Assembly: GCA_900544875.1 (NCBI GenBank)
Contig: UQWS01000001.1
Location: forward strand, 124,001-188,000
Source: an uncultured Collinsella sp.
GTDB lineage: Bacteria; Actinomycetota; Coriobacteriia; Coriobacteriales; Coriobacteriaceae
Direction of reading: 5' to 3'
DNA: 64,000 nt
In this document: piece by piece, positions 52,802-61,424 of the stretch
Position numbering within the stretch: the first letter of the stretch is position 1
Layout: every line of letters starts with the position of its first letter
Notes under the pieces: model-generated
Seen by the model: only the letters and a program-made list of their open reading frames with translations
Told to the model about the DNA's origin: nothing
Databases searched by the model: none
Program-made: the position numbers and the translations under genes

Positions 52802-53082
52802 GGTGGCATGTCCCTTCATAAATATAGCCCAACCAAAATCAAGCGAATGCATCCATAGAGACACACCCGTTCAAAGACTTTGGTTAGGCCCACGTCCGAG
52901 GGACTCGGTAACCTTCCGCATTTCTTTTTACGGGAGTTATTTTAGACAAGCCCAAAGCCAGAACAATCATTATGACCGGTGAGCGGTATTTTTTCTTCGA
53001 TAAACGGTATTTAGGCGGCACTTAGGGACGTTCCTTTTCTGCCGGCACCCAGGGGCACTCCTTGCTCTGACCCCTTTGCACC
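52802..53082 (-). other. Leader and promoter region of the alpha-glucoside operon
   Basis: An RNA hairpin candidate lies at 52882-52913: on the minus strand GGTTA-CCGAG, three-base loop, CTCGG, a nine-base bulge, then TAACC. This asymmetric shape could be the LicT target, although it is a poor match to the known consensus. Promoter hexamers are unclear. The left-over stretch near 53020-53080 (GGGACGTTCC, GGGGCACTCC, TTTGCACC) looks like decayed GGGGAC-type repeat. Confidence 0.35.
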
Positions 53083-53116
53083 AAAAAGGGCCCCGAGCGT
53101 AGTTGCTCGGGGCCCT
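53083..53116 (-). terminator. Terminator of the DEAD-box helicase gene
   Basis: AGGGCCCCGAGC / GCTCGGGGCCCT stem with a six-base loop, followed on the minus strand by TTTTGG. Confidence 0.85.
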
Positions 53117-53149
53117 TAGTTCGCCTCGCTCTAGCGCGCGACGCGTATG

Positions 53150-55414
53150 TTACTTGTGCTTGCCGCCGCCGTCGCCGGGGCGACGGGAGCTGCTACCGCG
53201 CTTGCCGCCACGGCTGTTGCCATAGCTGCCACGATTATCGCGACCGCCGGCACGGCCGCCGCGGGAGCCGGCCTGGTTGCCGCCACGCCCGCCACGATAG
53301 CCGCCACGACGCTCATCGCGGGTGTCGTCGTAGTTGCGCCAGTCATCGCGACGATCGCGGCTGGCACGCGGGTCGCGACGATCGCGCGACTCATTCGAAC
53401 GACCGGCGCCGCTGCGGCCACCGTTGCCACGAGCGCCCTCGCGACGCTCACCACCGCGGCCGCCCTCGCGGCCTCCGCGCTCGTCAAAGCGCTTGCCGCC
53501 GCGGGACTCGCCACCGCGGGTACCACGCTCGTCACGCGAACCACGGCCTTCGCCGCCGCGACGCTCATCACGGCCACTGCGCTCATCATCACGACCGGAA
53601 CGACGGCGGTCGCCCGCACCGCGCTTGCCGCCGCGCGAACCACGGCCCTCGTCCTCGCGCTCAACACGGCGACGACCGCCGCGGTCCTCGTCCTCGCGGC
53701 GACGACGATGTGCCTCGCCCTGGAACTGCTTGGCACGACGCTCGGCACGGTTGCCGCGCGGGCCCTGCTCAACAGCACCAGCGCGCTCCTCGGCAGCCGC
53801 CTCGCGAGCCACGCTCTCAACAGCCTCGTCCACGCGAGCCTGAATGCCCTCGCGCACGCGGGTCTTGCCGCCGCGCTTGGGACGGCTCGGGCGCTCGCCG
53901 TCGCCACGACGCTCGTCGCGACCGCGGTTGGAACGACCAGCCACGTCGCCGTAATCGTCGCCGTTACGCTTGCCGTCGCGACGCGCCTGCTCAAGCTTCT
54001 TCTTGCTCTTGGACTTGCCGCGCTTGGTCTTCTTCTTCACCTTAAAGGCGGCAGGATCGCGCTCGGGATCGACGGCGGGCGGGTTGGGACCCACATGCAG
54101 TTCGCCGGCTTCGTAGATGTCGGCCGTCTTGTCCATGAGCTTCTCAATCTCGTAGAACTCGTCGACGTCCTGCTCGGTCACAAACGTAATGGCCCAGCCC
54201 AGCTCGCCGGCGCGGCCCGTACGGCCAATGCGGTGGATATAGTCGGTCGGCTCGGCCGGCACGTCGAAGTTCACGACGTAGCGCACGTCGCTAATGTCGA
54301 TGCCGCGGGCGAGAACATCGGTTGCCACCAGCACGTCGACGGTGCCGTCGCGGAAGGCAGAAAGCGCGCGCTCGCGCTGGGCCTGGCTGCGGTTGCCGTG
54401 AATCGCGGCGGCCTTGATGCCTTTGCGCTCAAGGCGACGGCAGCAGCTGTCGGCGCGGTGCTTGGTGCGCATAAAGACGATGGTGCGCTCCGGGCCCTCC
54501 TTTTTGAGGAACTCAGGCAGCAGGTTGTTCTTTGCCTCGATGGACACCGGGAACACAAACTGGTCGACGGTGTCGGCGGTCGACGTGGCCGGCGCGATCT
54601 CCACGCACACCGGGCCGCTCACCAGGTCGGTGATCTCGCCCACGGCCTCCTCGTCGAGGGTCGCCGAGAACAGCAGCGTCTGGCGCTCGGCCGGCGTCTC
54701 GCGCACAATGCGGCGGACGGCGGGCAAAAAGCCCATGTCGAGCATGCGATCGGCCTCGTCGAGCACCAGCACCTTGACCTCGTTCAGATGGCAGGCTCCC
54801 TGCTCGATCAAGTCGACCAGACGGCCTGGCGTTGCGACCAGGATGTCGCAGCCGTACTTGAGGGCAGCGGTCTGCGGCTTGTAGCTCACGCCACCCACGA
54901 CGGTCACGGCAACGTGGCCGGTGACGTCGGCGATCTTGCTCGCAACCTCGTCGATCTGCTGGGCAAGCTCGCGCGTGGGAGTGATGACGAGCATCACGGG
55001 ACCGCGGCCGTTGCCCTCGGGCTTCTTGGCGCCGCGACGACGGTTGCGGCCGCCGCGCTCGCGTACGGGTTTGGGAGGAGCGATGTGCTCCAGGTTGTTC
55101 ATGGTCGGCAGCAAAAAGGCAGCCGTCTTGCCGGTGCCGGTCTGAGCGGCGGCAAGCAGGTCGCGGCCTTCGAGCACCACAGGAATCGAACCGGCCTGCA
55201 CGGGCGTCGGCGCCGTGTAGCCCAGGTTCTCGATAGCACGAAGCATCTCGTCGGAAAGGCCCAGCTCGTCAAAGGCGGGCAGGCTCTCGGTAGCGGACTC
55301 GACGGCCTGGGCAGCATTGGCCTCATCGGCAGCATCGAAGGCAGCCTGGGTCATGGCCTCGCGGGTCTCGTCCAGAATCTCGGCGTCGGTGACGTCGGAT
55401 ACAGAATTACGCAT
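53150..55414 (-). CDS. DEAD-box RNA helicase with long basic tail
   Basis: A 754-residue helicase. The RecA-like domains (residues 20-400) have AQTGTGKTAAFLL, PTRELAQQ, VLDEADRMLD, LFSATLDE, DVLARGID and HRIGRTGR. The last 330 residues are a low-complexity tail packed with Arg, Gly, Asp, Glu and Ser, with many RGG-like and RDxR units. Such tails bind RNA and can promote condensates. ATG 55414 has AAGGA ten bases upstream. Likely roles are ribosome assembly or cold adaptation. Its complement contains a long open frame, which is a compositional shadow. Confidence 0.92.
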   Translation of the reverse strand: MRNSVSDVTDAEILDETREAMTQAAFDAADEANAAQAVESATESLPAFDELGLSDEMLRAIENLGYTAPTPVQAGSIPVVLEGRDLLAAAQTGTGKTAAFLLPTMNNLEHIAPPKPVRERGGRNRRRGAKKPEGNGRGPVMLVITPTRELAQQIDEVASKIADVTGHVAVTVVGGVSYKPQTAALKYGCDILVATPGRLVDLIEQGACHLNEVKVLVLDEADRMLDMGFLPAVRRIVRETPAERQTLLFSATLDEEAVGEITDLVSGPVCVEIAPATSTADTVDQFVFPVSIEAKNNLLPEFLKKEGPERTIVFMRTKHRADSCCRRLERKGIKAAAIHGNRSQAQRERALSAFRDGTVDVLVATDVLARGIDISDVRYVVNFDVPAEPTDYIHRIGRTGRAGELGWAITFVTEQDVDEFYEIEKLMDKTADIYEAGELHVGPNPPAVDPERDPAAFKVKKKTKRGKSKSKKKLEQARRDGKRNGDDYGDVAGRSNRGRDERRGDGERPSRPKRGGKTRVREGIQARVDEAVESVAREAAAEERAGAVEQGPRGNRAERRAKQFQGEAHRRRREDEDRGGRRRVEREDEGRGSRGGKRGAGDRRRSGRDDERSGRDERRGGEGRGSRDERGTRGGESRGGKRFDERGGREGGRGGERREGARGNGGRSGAGRSNESRDRRDPRASRDRRDDWRNYDDTRDERRGGYRGGRGGNQAGSRGGRAGGRDNRGSYGNSRGGKRGSSSRRPGDGGGKHK

Positions 55415-55686
55415 ATGTTGTTGTTCCTTATCTGCACGCGCAATGGGCACGGCATGCGGCCGCGCGGGCGTGCTTGGTAGTGCGCTAATACATACAAAAA
55501 CGGGTGCGCACAGAGAGGACGTTGCTCAGCACGCTGGCGATCGCTTTGGCAGCCCTATCACGCGCCGTCCAGACGCAGCGGCCCTAAGCGATGGAGCAGA
55601 TTCGCCGCGGGTTAGTATACCCGTGCTTCGCATGCCCCCACGTAAACCACAGATGACGGAGCGGACGAGGCGGGCCTGGGCCGATT

Positions 55687-55823
55687 GTCTCAATCTGTAA
55701 CAGTTACGAGACAAAACCGGGTCTACACGTTACAGATTGAGACGAACTCAAACATCGCAAAACATAATCTCGATCTGTAACAGTTAGAGGTCATTTTCCC
55801 CGCTAGATGTTACAGATCGAGAT
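55687..55823. repeat. Inverted-repeat cluster A: two 57 bp units
   Basis: Unit A1 is 55687-55743 and A2 is 55767-55823, separated by 23 bp. Each has a left arm such as ATCTCGATCTGTAACA and a perfectly complementary right arm (15 bp in A1, 16 bp in A2) around a 25-27 base centre. A1 has CAATC in the left arm and GATTG in the right, a paired change from CGATC/GATCG that keeps the stem. Confidence 0.95.
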
Positions 55824-55896
55824 GTTTGACATGAGCTGCCAACGATTGAGCAGCCACCCGCATCTGTAGCGAAATGTCATACATTTTCATCCCCAC

Positions 55897-55927
55897 TGGA
55901 CACCCCCAGGGGGTATGGGTGTATAGT
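55897..55927 (+). promoter_or_regulatory. copA promoter with CsoR-type operator
   Basis: TGGACA and TATAGT are spaced by 19 bp. Between them lies the GC-rich dyad ACACCCCCAGGGGGTAT, which matches the C-tract/G-tract form of CsoR operators. A CsoR gene lies at the end of the same cluster. A CueR-like mechanism would also suit the long spacer, but no MerR-type gene is present. Confidence 0.65.
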
Positions 55928-55974
55928 ATCAGCAGGTTAACAATTCCAACAGCGAACCACAGAAAGGAGAAGCC

Positions 55975-58314
55975 ATGGCTCAAGATAAGTTCGACGTGGG
56001 CGGCATGACATGCGCCGCTTGCCAGGCGCACGTGGACCGTGCCGTGAGCAAGCTCGATGGCGTCGAGAGCGTCGCGGTCAATCTGCTCGCCGGCTCCATG
56101 ATGGTCGACTATGACCCCGCGCAGGTCACCCCCGACGACATCTGCACCGCCGTCGATCGTGCTGGCTACTCGGCCTCACCCGTCAGCACGGGCACCGACG
56201 CCGCCCAAAGCGGCAGTACGCAAGCCGGGTCCGGCGCCGCCCATATGGAGTCGCCCACCAAAAAACTGGAGGCCGCCGCCTCTGCCATGCGCACTCGTCT
56301 CATCGTCTCGATCGTATTCCTCATCCCACTGTTCTACATAGGCATGGGGCACATGCTTGGCTGGCCGCTGCCCGGCATTTTCACCGACCATACCCACAGC
56401 ATGACGCTCGCCCTCACCGAGCTCGTCCTGCTTATCCCCATCGTCTATGTCAACGACGCGTACTTTATCAACGGGTTTAAATCGCTCGCGCACGGCGCGC
56501 CCACCATGGACGCCCTTATTGCCGTAGGCGCCACCGCTTCCGTCGCCTGGTCGTTCTATGCCATGTTTATCATGGCCGACCAGCTGGCCGCCGGGCAAAT
56601 CCACGAGGCCATGATGACGGGCATGGACAACCTCTATTTTGAGAGCGCGGGCACGATTCTGTCGCTCGTCACCGTGGGCAAATACCTCGAGACGCGCAGC
56701 AAGTCCAAGACCGGCGGCGCCATCGAGGCGCTCATCGACTTGGCGCCCAAGACCGCGACCGTCGTTGCCGATGACAGCACCGAGACCACGGTGAACGTCG
56801 ACAGTATCCTTCCCGGCCAGGTCCTGCGCGTGCGCCCCGGCGAGTCTATCCCCGTCGACGGCGTGGTACTCGAGGGCGCGTCGGCCGTGGACGAGAGTGC
56901 GCTCACCGGCGAGTCCATCCCCGTGGAAAAGACCGCCGGCGACACCGTCAACGCCGCCACCGTCAACCGCACCGGTTCGTTTACCTTCCGTGCCACACGC
57001 GTGGGCGCCGACACGTCGCTTGCCAAAATCATCCAGCTCGTCGAGGACGCCAACGCCACCAAGGCGCCCATCGCCCGCCTGGCCGACAAGGTCGCCGGCG
57101 TGTTTGTGCCCGTGGTGTTCGTGATCTCGGCCGTGACCTTTGCGGTATGGATGGCGCTGACCGGCAGCATAAACGAGGCGCTCACCTCCGCCGTGGCCGT
57201 GTTGGTGATCAGCTGCCCGTGCGCACTCGGCCTGGCCACGCCCGTCGCCATTATGGTGGGCACCGGCAAGGGCGCCGAGATGGGCATTCTGTTTAAGAGC
57301 GCCGAGGCGCTGGAGAATCTGCGCAACGTGGGCGCCGTGGTGCTCGATAAGACCGGCACCGTCACCCGCGGCAAGCCGGCCGTGACCGACATTGTGGTTG
57401 CCGTGCGCGCCGACGGCTCGCCCGCCATGAGCGAAAAGTCGCTGCTCAAGCTGGCCGCCGCGTTGGAGCGCTCGAGCGAGCACCCGCTGGCCGAGGCGAT
57501 TATGGCCGAGTGCGAGGCACGCGGAATTGTCGCGCGCATGGTCGAGGACTTTGCCGCCGTGCCCGGTCGTGGCGTAACGGCGCGCGAGGGGCAGAATGTC
57601 ATCGCCGCCGGCAACGTACGCCTGATGAACGAGTTGGGCGTTACCGTGCCCGCGGGTCTTACCGAGCAATTTGCCGCCGAGGGCAAAACACCGCTGTTCT
57701 TTGCCAAGAACGGCGAGCTTGTCGGCACCATCGCCGTGGCTGACGAGGTCAAAGAGACGAGCGCCGGGGCCATCGCCGCGCTCCGCAAGCTCGGCGTCGA
57801 CGTGCGCATGCTCACCGGCGACAACCGCGTGACGGCCGAGGCTATCGCCCGCCGCGTGGGACTCACCAGCGAACAGGTCATCGCCGACGTCCTCCCCGCC
57901 GACAAGGAACGCCACGTGCGCGAACTGCAGGATGCGGGCGGCAAGGTCGCCATGGTGGGCGACGGCATCAACGACTCCCCCGCCCTGGCGCGCGCCGACG
58001 TGGGCCTTGCGATCGGCACCGGCGCCGACATCGCCAAGGAGGGCGCCGACGTGGTACTCATGCGCAGCGACCTCATGGATGTTGCGCGCGCCATCGAGCT
58101 TTCGCGCGCCACGATCCGCAACATCAAGCAGGACCTGTTCTGGGCGCTGTTCTACAACGGCATCGGCATTCCGCTGGCGGCAGGCGTGTTCTTCCCCCTC
58201 ACCGGTTGGCAGCTCTCGCCGATGTTCGGCGCCGCGGCCATGAGCCTGTCGAGCGTATGCGTCGTAAGCAATGCGCTGCGCCTACGAACCTTTAAGCCTA
58301 AAGTGGCAAAATAG
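55975..58314 (+). CDS. copA: Copper-exporting P1B-type ATPase CopA
   Basis: A 779-residue P-type ATPase for Cu(I) efflux. One N-terminal HMA domain has GGMTCAACQAHV. The transmembrane metal site is SCPCALGLATP. The phosphorylation site DKTGTVTRG, the TGES-equivalent LTGESIPVEK and GDGINDSPALA are intact. Eight spans fit the subfamily. AAAGGAG precedes ATG. It leads a copA-copZ-csoR set behind a CsoR-like operator. Confidence 0.95.
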   Translation: MAQDKFDVGGMTCAACQAHVDRAVSKLDGVESVAVNLLAGSMMVDYDPAQVTPDDICTAVDRAGYSASPVSTGTDAAQSGSTQAGSGAAHMESPTKKLEAAASAMRTRLIVSIVFLIPLFYIGMGHMLGWPLPGIFTDHTHSMTLALTELVLLIPIVYVNDAYFINGFKSLAHGAPTMDALIAVGATASVAWSFYAMFIMADQLAAGQIHEAMMTGMDNLYFESAGTILSLVTVGKYLETRSKSKTGGAIEALIDLAPKTATVVADDSTETTVNVDSILPGQVLRVRPGESIPVDGVVLEGASAVDESALTGESIPVEKTAGDTVNAATVNRTGSFTFRATRVGADTSLAKIIQLVEDANATKAPIARLADKVAGVFVPVVFVISAVTFAVWMALTGSINEALTSAVAVLVISCPCALGLATPVAIMVGTGKGAEMGILFKSAEALENLRNVGAVVLDKTGTVTRGKPAVTDIVVAVRADGSPAMSEKSLLKLAAALERSSEHPLAEAIMAECEARGIVARMVEDFAAVPGRGVTAREGQNVIAAGNVRLMNELGVTVPAGLTEQFAAEGKTPLFFAKNGELVGTIAVADEVKETSAGAIAALRKLGVDVRMLTGDNRVTAEAIARRVGLTSEQVIADVLPADKERHVRELQDAGGKVAMVGDGINDSPALARADVGLAIGTGADIAKEGADVVLMRSDLMDVARAIELSRATIRNIKQDLFWALFYNGIGIPLAAGVFFPLTGWQLSPMFGAAAMSLSSVCVVSNALRLRTFKPKVAK

Positions 58315-58461
58315 GTTCACCCTTAAGTCCATTTAGAACGGGTTTTCCAGGTGCCCGAGATTGACCTGAAAGAGGAGCGACGCGTACTTTGGTACGCGAG
58401 CGACGGCTTGAAGGCCAAGGTCGGGTGCCTGGGAAAGCCGACACAACAGAGAGGAATACCG

Positions 58462-58683
58462 ATGCGATACACAATCAAGACTTCCGGCCTCATGTGCGGC
58501 CACTGCGACGCCACCGTCGAGACGGCGTTGCTCAACGTTGCCGGCGTGACCGACGCCGACGCCGATCACGAGACCCAGACCGTCCAGGTTGAGTGCGCCG
58601 ACACCGTGACCGCCGAGCAGCTCGCTGCCGCCGTCGAGGGCGCCGGCGAGAAGTTCCACGCCCTGTCCGTGACCGCCGCGTAG
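58462..58683 (+). CDS. CopZ-like copper chaperone (HMA domain)
   Basis: A 73-residue ferredoxin-fold protein with GLMCGHCDATV (CxxC) near the N-terminus. It would carry Cu(I) to CopA. The ATG at 58462 has GAGAGG seven bases upstream; an in-frame extension has no ribosome site. It lies 147 bp after copA and 48 bp before csoR. The gap after copA contains no gene. Confidence 0.88.
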   Translation: MRYTIKTSGLMCGHCDATVETALLNVAGVTDADADHETQTVQVECADTVTAEQLAAAVEGAGEKFHALSVTAA

Positions 58684-58731
58684 CAGCTACCAGAAGCATT
58701 CGACCCCATCGACCAGAAACGAGGACCCGCC

Positions 58732-59004
58732 ATGATGGCAGACCACAAATCGGTGACCCGCATGCTCAAGACGGCACGCGGCCAGATCGACGGCATCTTG
58801 CGGATGGTCGATGAGGACCGCTACTGCGTCGATATTTCCACGCAGCTCATGGCAACGCAGGCGCTCATTGCGCGCATCAACGCCGACGTGCTCAAGGCGC
58901 ATATCGAGGGCTGCGTGACTTCGGCAATCGAATCGGGCGACGAAGACCTCAAGGCCGCCAAGCTCGCCGAGATCGAACGCGTCGTCGACAAGCTCTCCAA
59001 GTAA
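58732..59004 (+). CDS. csoR: CsoR-family copper-sensing repressor
   Basis: A 90-residue all-helical repressor. The Cu(I)-binding triad is present: Cys32 (RYCVDI), His57 and Cys61 (KAHIEGCV), as in CsoR. The RcnR and FrmR subclasses have different ligand sets. It should release the C-tract operator before copA when Cu(I) binds. GAGGA lies six bases before ATG. Most likely co-transcribed with copA and copZ and autoregulated. Confidence 0.88.
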   Translation: MMADHKSVTRMLKTARGQIDGILRMVDEDRYCVDISTQLMATQALIARINADVLKAHIEGCVTSAIESGDEDLKAAKLAEIERVVDKLSK

Positions 59005-59006
59005 TT

Positions 59007-59095
59007 GGGGCATTGGGGACGGACTGCTTTGCACCTTCTTGGTGCATCGGGGACAGGTATGTTTGCACCACCTTGGTGCAGATTGACCTGTCCCC
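59007..59095. repeat. Tandem GGGGAC-type repeat with inverted ends
   Basis: At 59049-59095 GGGGACAGGT and ACCTGTCCCC bracket TTTGCACCA...TGGTGCA. A partial second copy (GGGGACGG...TTTGCACC...TTGGTGCA) directly precedes it. Related fragments are near 53020-53080 and 23886-23952. It lies after csoR and before the zinc-ribbon gene, so it may also act as a terminator. Confidence 0.75.
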
Positions 59096-59150
59096 CTTGC
59101 TCTAAATCGGGTATAAAGGCGTGCAGCATATCGAACGAAAGGCAATTTGC

Positions 59151-59624
59151 ATGAATGACTTTATTAAGGGCCGCAATGGCGCCGATGAGCTCACCATCGT
59201 TATGGGCTTTGTCGGCATCGTCATCGCGATGATCGGATCGATAGCCCATATCCAGTGGCTCAGCTGGATTGCCATCGCCGTAATCGTGATTGGCGTGCTG
59301 CGCGGCCTGTCCAAAAACATCGATGCACGTCGCAAGGAAAACGCGGCCTTTGTCGCCGCGACCGCTAACGTCCCCGGCCTGGGCAAGTTCGTAGCGAGCT
59401 TGGGTAGCGGCACCGCGGCTGCCAACGCCTCGCGCACGGCCGGTACCAGCAAGGAAGACTTTGAGCGTGCCAAGCGCACGGCCAAGAAGATGTGGAAGGG
59501 TCGCAAGACCACAGCATACCTCAAGTGCCCCAACTGCGGCCAGATGCTCTCCGTCCCCAAGGGCAAAGGCAAGATCCGCGTCACCTGCCCCAAGTGCCAC
59601 GCCAAGATGGAAACCCGCTCCTAG
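59151..59624 (+). CDS. Small membrane protein with C-terminal zinc ribbon
   Basis: A 157-residue protein. Two hydrophobic spans near residues 15-50 (IVMGFVGIVIAMIGSIA and WLSWIAIAVIVIGVLRGL) are followed by a basic linker and a zinc ribbon at the end: CPNCGQ...CPKCHAK. The function is unknown; the zinc ribbon suggests nucleic-acid or protein binding at the membrane. ATG 59151 is preceded by AAAGG. Monocistronic, ended by a bidirectional terminator. Confidence 0.75.
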   Translation: MNDFIKGRNGADELTIVMGFVGIVIAMIGSIAHIQWLSWIAIAVIVIGVLRGLSKNIDARRKENAAFVAATANVPGLGKFVASLGSGTAAANASRTAGTSKEDFERAKRTAKKMWKGRKTTAYLKCPNCGQMLSVPKGKGKIRVTCPKCHAKMETRS

Positions 59625-59687
59625 CGCCCGCACGCGGGACAAATTAATCAGGTTTGTTTGTCCCAAATCTTAAGTATTTGTTCGATA

Positions 59688-59724
59688 AAAAAGCCGAGGC
59701 CTCGTGTTGAGACCTCGGCTTTTT
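59688..59724. terminator. Bidirectional terminator between convergent genes
   Basis: AAAAAGCCGAGG and CCTCGGCTTTTT form a 12 bp stem with A- and T-runs on opposite sides, so it can end both the zinc-ribbon gene and the amidohydrolase gene. Confidence 0.85.
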
Positions 59725-59757
59725 GCATGCGGCAACGGAGCTGCCCCTTTGTCACAT

Positions 59758-61128
59758 CTACGCCACACCGTCGCGGGCGAGCTCCTCAGTCAGCGCTTCG
59801 GCAGGCATGGCCATAATCGCGTCGAGCTCGGCGTCCACCTCGGGAATACGCTTCACCTTGAGCTTGCGTACCAGATCACCGCGACACATCACATGCATCG
59901 GCTCACGCAGAGCGCACAGGTCATCGAGCGGATTCTTGCGCGTCACCAGGATATCGGCGGCCTTGCCGCACTCGATCGTACCGGTCTCGCCGCCCAGCCC
60001 CAGCAGCTCGGCGTTGACTTGCGTAGCCGTATGCAGCGCGAAGGCGTTGCTCACACCCACGTACTTGGCAAAATAGGCAACCTCACGCCACATGTCGTAC
60101 TGCGTCACGAACGGGCAGCTTGAGTCCGTGCCCAGGCCCACCTTAATGCCAGCTTCCAGTGCGGCACGGGCGCTCTCGATGATGCCCGAGCACACGATGT
60201 CGCCGTTCTTCTTTTGTGTATCGGTCGAATGGGTCTTTTCCGGGTCGAGCAACACAAACGGCAGCGCCGGGCTGATCGTGCAGGTCACGCTCGGCGCGCG
60301 TCCCTCGAGCTGTGTGCCCGCGGCGCCGCGATACAGCTCCAGGATCTCGGGCGTCATCGGGGCACCGTGCTCGATCGTGTCGACCCCGGCCTCAAGCGCG
60401 GCCTTCACGCCCTCGGTGCTCTCGACATGAGCCATAACCGGCAGGCCCACCTCGTGCGCCGCCTTGCACGCCGCCGCGGCAACATCAATCGGCATGCGCA
60501 GCACGCCCGGCTCGCCAACTTCGGTCGCGTCGAACACGCCACCCGTCACGAACAACTTGATGACGTCGGCACCACGAGCGTACAAGTCGCGCACCTGTTC
60601 GGCCGCCTCGTCGGGCGTATTGGCGACCTGCGCGAACAGCCCCGCGCCGTGGCCACCCGGCACTGTAACGCCCGTTCCCGGCGCTACCAGACGCAGACCC
60701 TGATACTTGCCGGCATCGATAGCATCGCGCACGGCGATGTCGGCAAACAGCGGGTCACCCGCACCGCGCACCGTAGTCACGCCGCTTGCCAGCTGCTGTT
60801 GGGCGCTGCCTTTGAGGATGTGGCGAACGATGGCGCGGCCCACGGGATTGTCGAGCTTCTTCATCAGCGCGCCCGCATCACCCGCCGAGACCGGCTTGCC
60901 CGAACCGCACAGATGCACGTGCATATTGATGAGGCCCGGCATGAGATACGCCCCTGCCAGGTCGATGACCTCGGCCCCCGCTGGAGCTTGGGCCACAGCG
61001 CTCGGTCCCATCCAGGTGATGATGCCACGCTCGACGACCACGGCCATATCGGGCTGCGGCTCCATATGCTCCGAACCATCCAGAACGGTCGCATTGATAA
61101 ACAATGTGGGACGATCGGCAGATGCCAT
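59758..61128 (-). CDS. Amidohydrolase-family protein (imidazolonepropionase/prolidase-like)
   Basis: A 456-residue metal-dependent hydrolase. The N-terminal metal motif is INMHVHLCG. A VIKLFVTGGVFDA lysine, histidines in VMAHVESTEG and TIEHGAPM, and the C-terminal Asp of GLGTDSSCPF complete the barrel. Members act on Xaa-Pro dipeptides, imidazolones or other cyclic amides; the substrate cannot be told from sequence alone. ATG 61128 follows GGAGGAG. Repeat cluster B lies upstream of its promoter. Confidence 0.85.
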   Translation of the reverse strand: MASADRPTLFINATVLDGSEHMEPQPDMAVVVERGIITWMGPSAVAQAPAGAEVIDLAGAYLMPGLINMHVHLCGSGKPVSAGDAGALMKKLDNPVGRAIVRHILKGSAQQQLASGVTTVRGAGDPLFADIAVRDAIDAGKYQGLRLVAPGTGVTVPGGHGAGLFAQVANTPDEAAEQVRDLYARGADVIKLFVTGGVFDATEVGEPGVLRMPIDVAAAACKAAHEVGLPVMAHVESTEGVKAALEAGVDTIEHGAPMTPEILELYRGAAGTQLEGRAPSVTCTISPALPFVLLDPEKTHSTDTQKKNGDIVCSGIIESARAALEAGIKVGLGTDSSCPFVTQYDMWREVAYFAKYVGVSNAFALHTATQVNAELLGLGGETGTIECGKAADILVTRKNPLDDLCALREPMHVMCRGDLVRKLKVKRIPEVDAELDAIMAMPAEALTEELARDGVA

Positions 61129-61278
61129 ATCGAGCTCCTCCCTCACGATTAACTTGAACATTTGTCCATTATCACCTAGTCCCGCTGGATTGCTGCAGAC
61201 GCATCGGTTAACGGAAGGAAGAGGGGATGTGGGGAGACGGAACACGTTGCAGTCCCACCCCAGCGACACCAGGGAAAT

Positions 61279-61416
61279 ATCTCGATCTGTAACAGCTACA
61301 GGGTTATTAGGCCCCTTGATGTTACAGATCGAGACATTCGGTCGACGTTTCACCGGCTTGTCTCGATCTGTAACAATTACGAGCTCAAACAGCCTCTAAA
61401 CGTTACAGATCGAGAC
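61279..61416. repeat. Inverted-repeat cluster B: two 57 bp units
   Basis: Unit B1 is 61279-61335 and B2 is 61360-61416, separated by 24 bp. Arms are TCTCGATCTGTAACA and its complement (15 bp perfect in both). The centres differ but share the pattern of a short left A/G-rich piece and a right end such as CCCCTTGA or CCTCTAAAC. It ends nine bases before the stop of the AbiEi-like gene. Confidence 0.95.
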
Positions 61417-61424
61417 AAAACCTC

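Larger units (their letters stand above)
55415..55974. other. Divergent intergenic region holding repeat cluster A and the copA promoter
   Basis: 560 bp between the helicase start and copA. It contains two 57 bp inverted-repeat units (55687-55823) and the metal-responsive promoter just before copA. I found no gene in it. Confidence 0.7.

Noticed and set aside
53147..55480. Open frame of 777 codons opposite the DEAD-box helicase
   Set aside because: Ala/Thr low-complexity complement of the Arg/Gly-rich tail; no ribosome site or domain.
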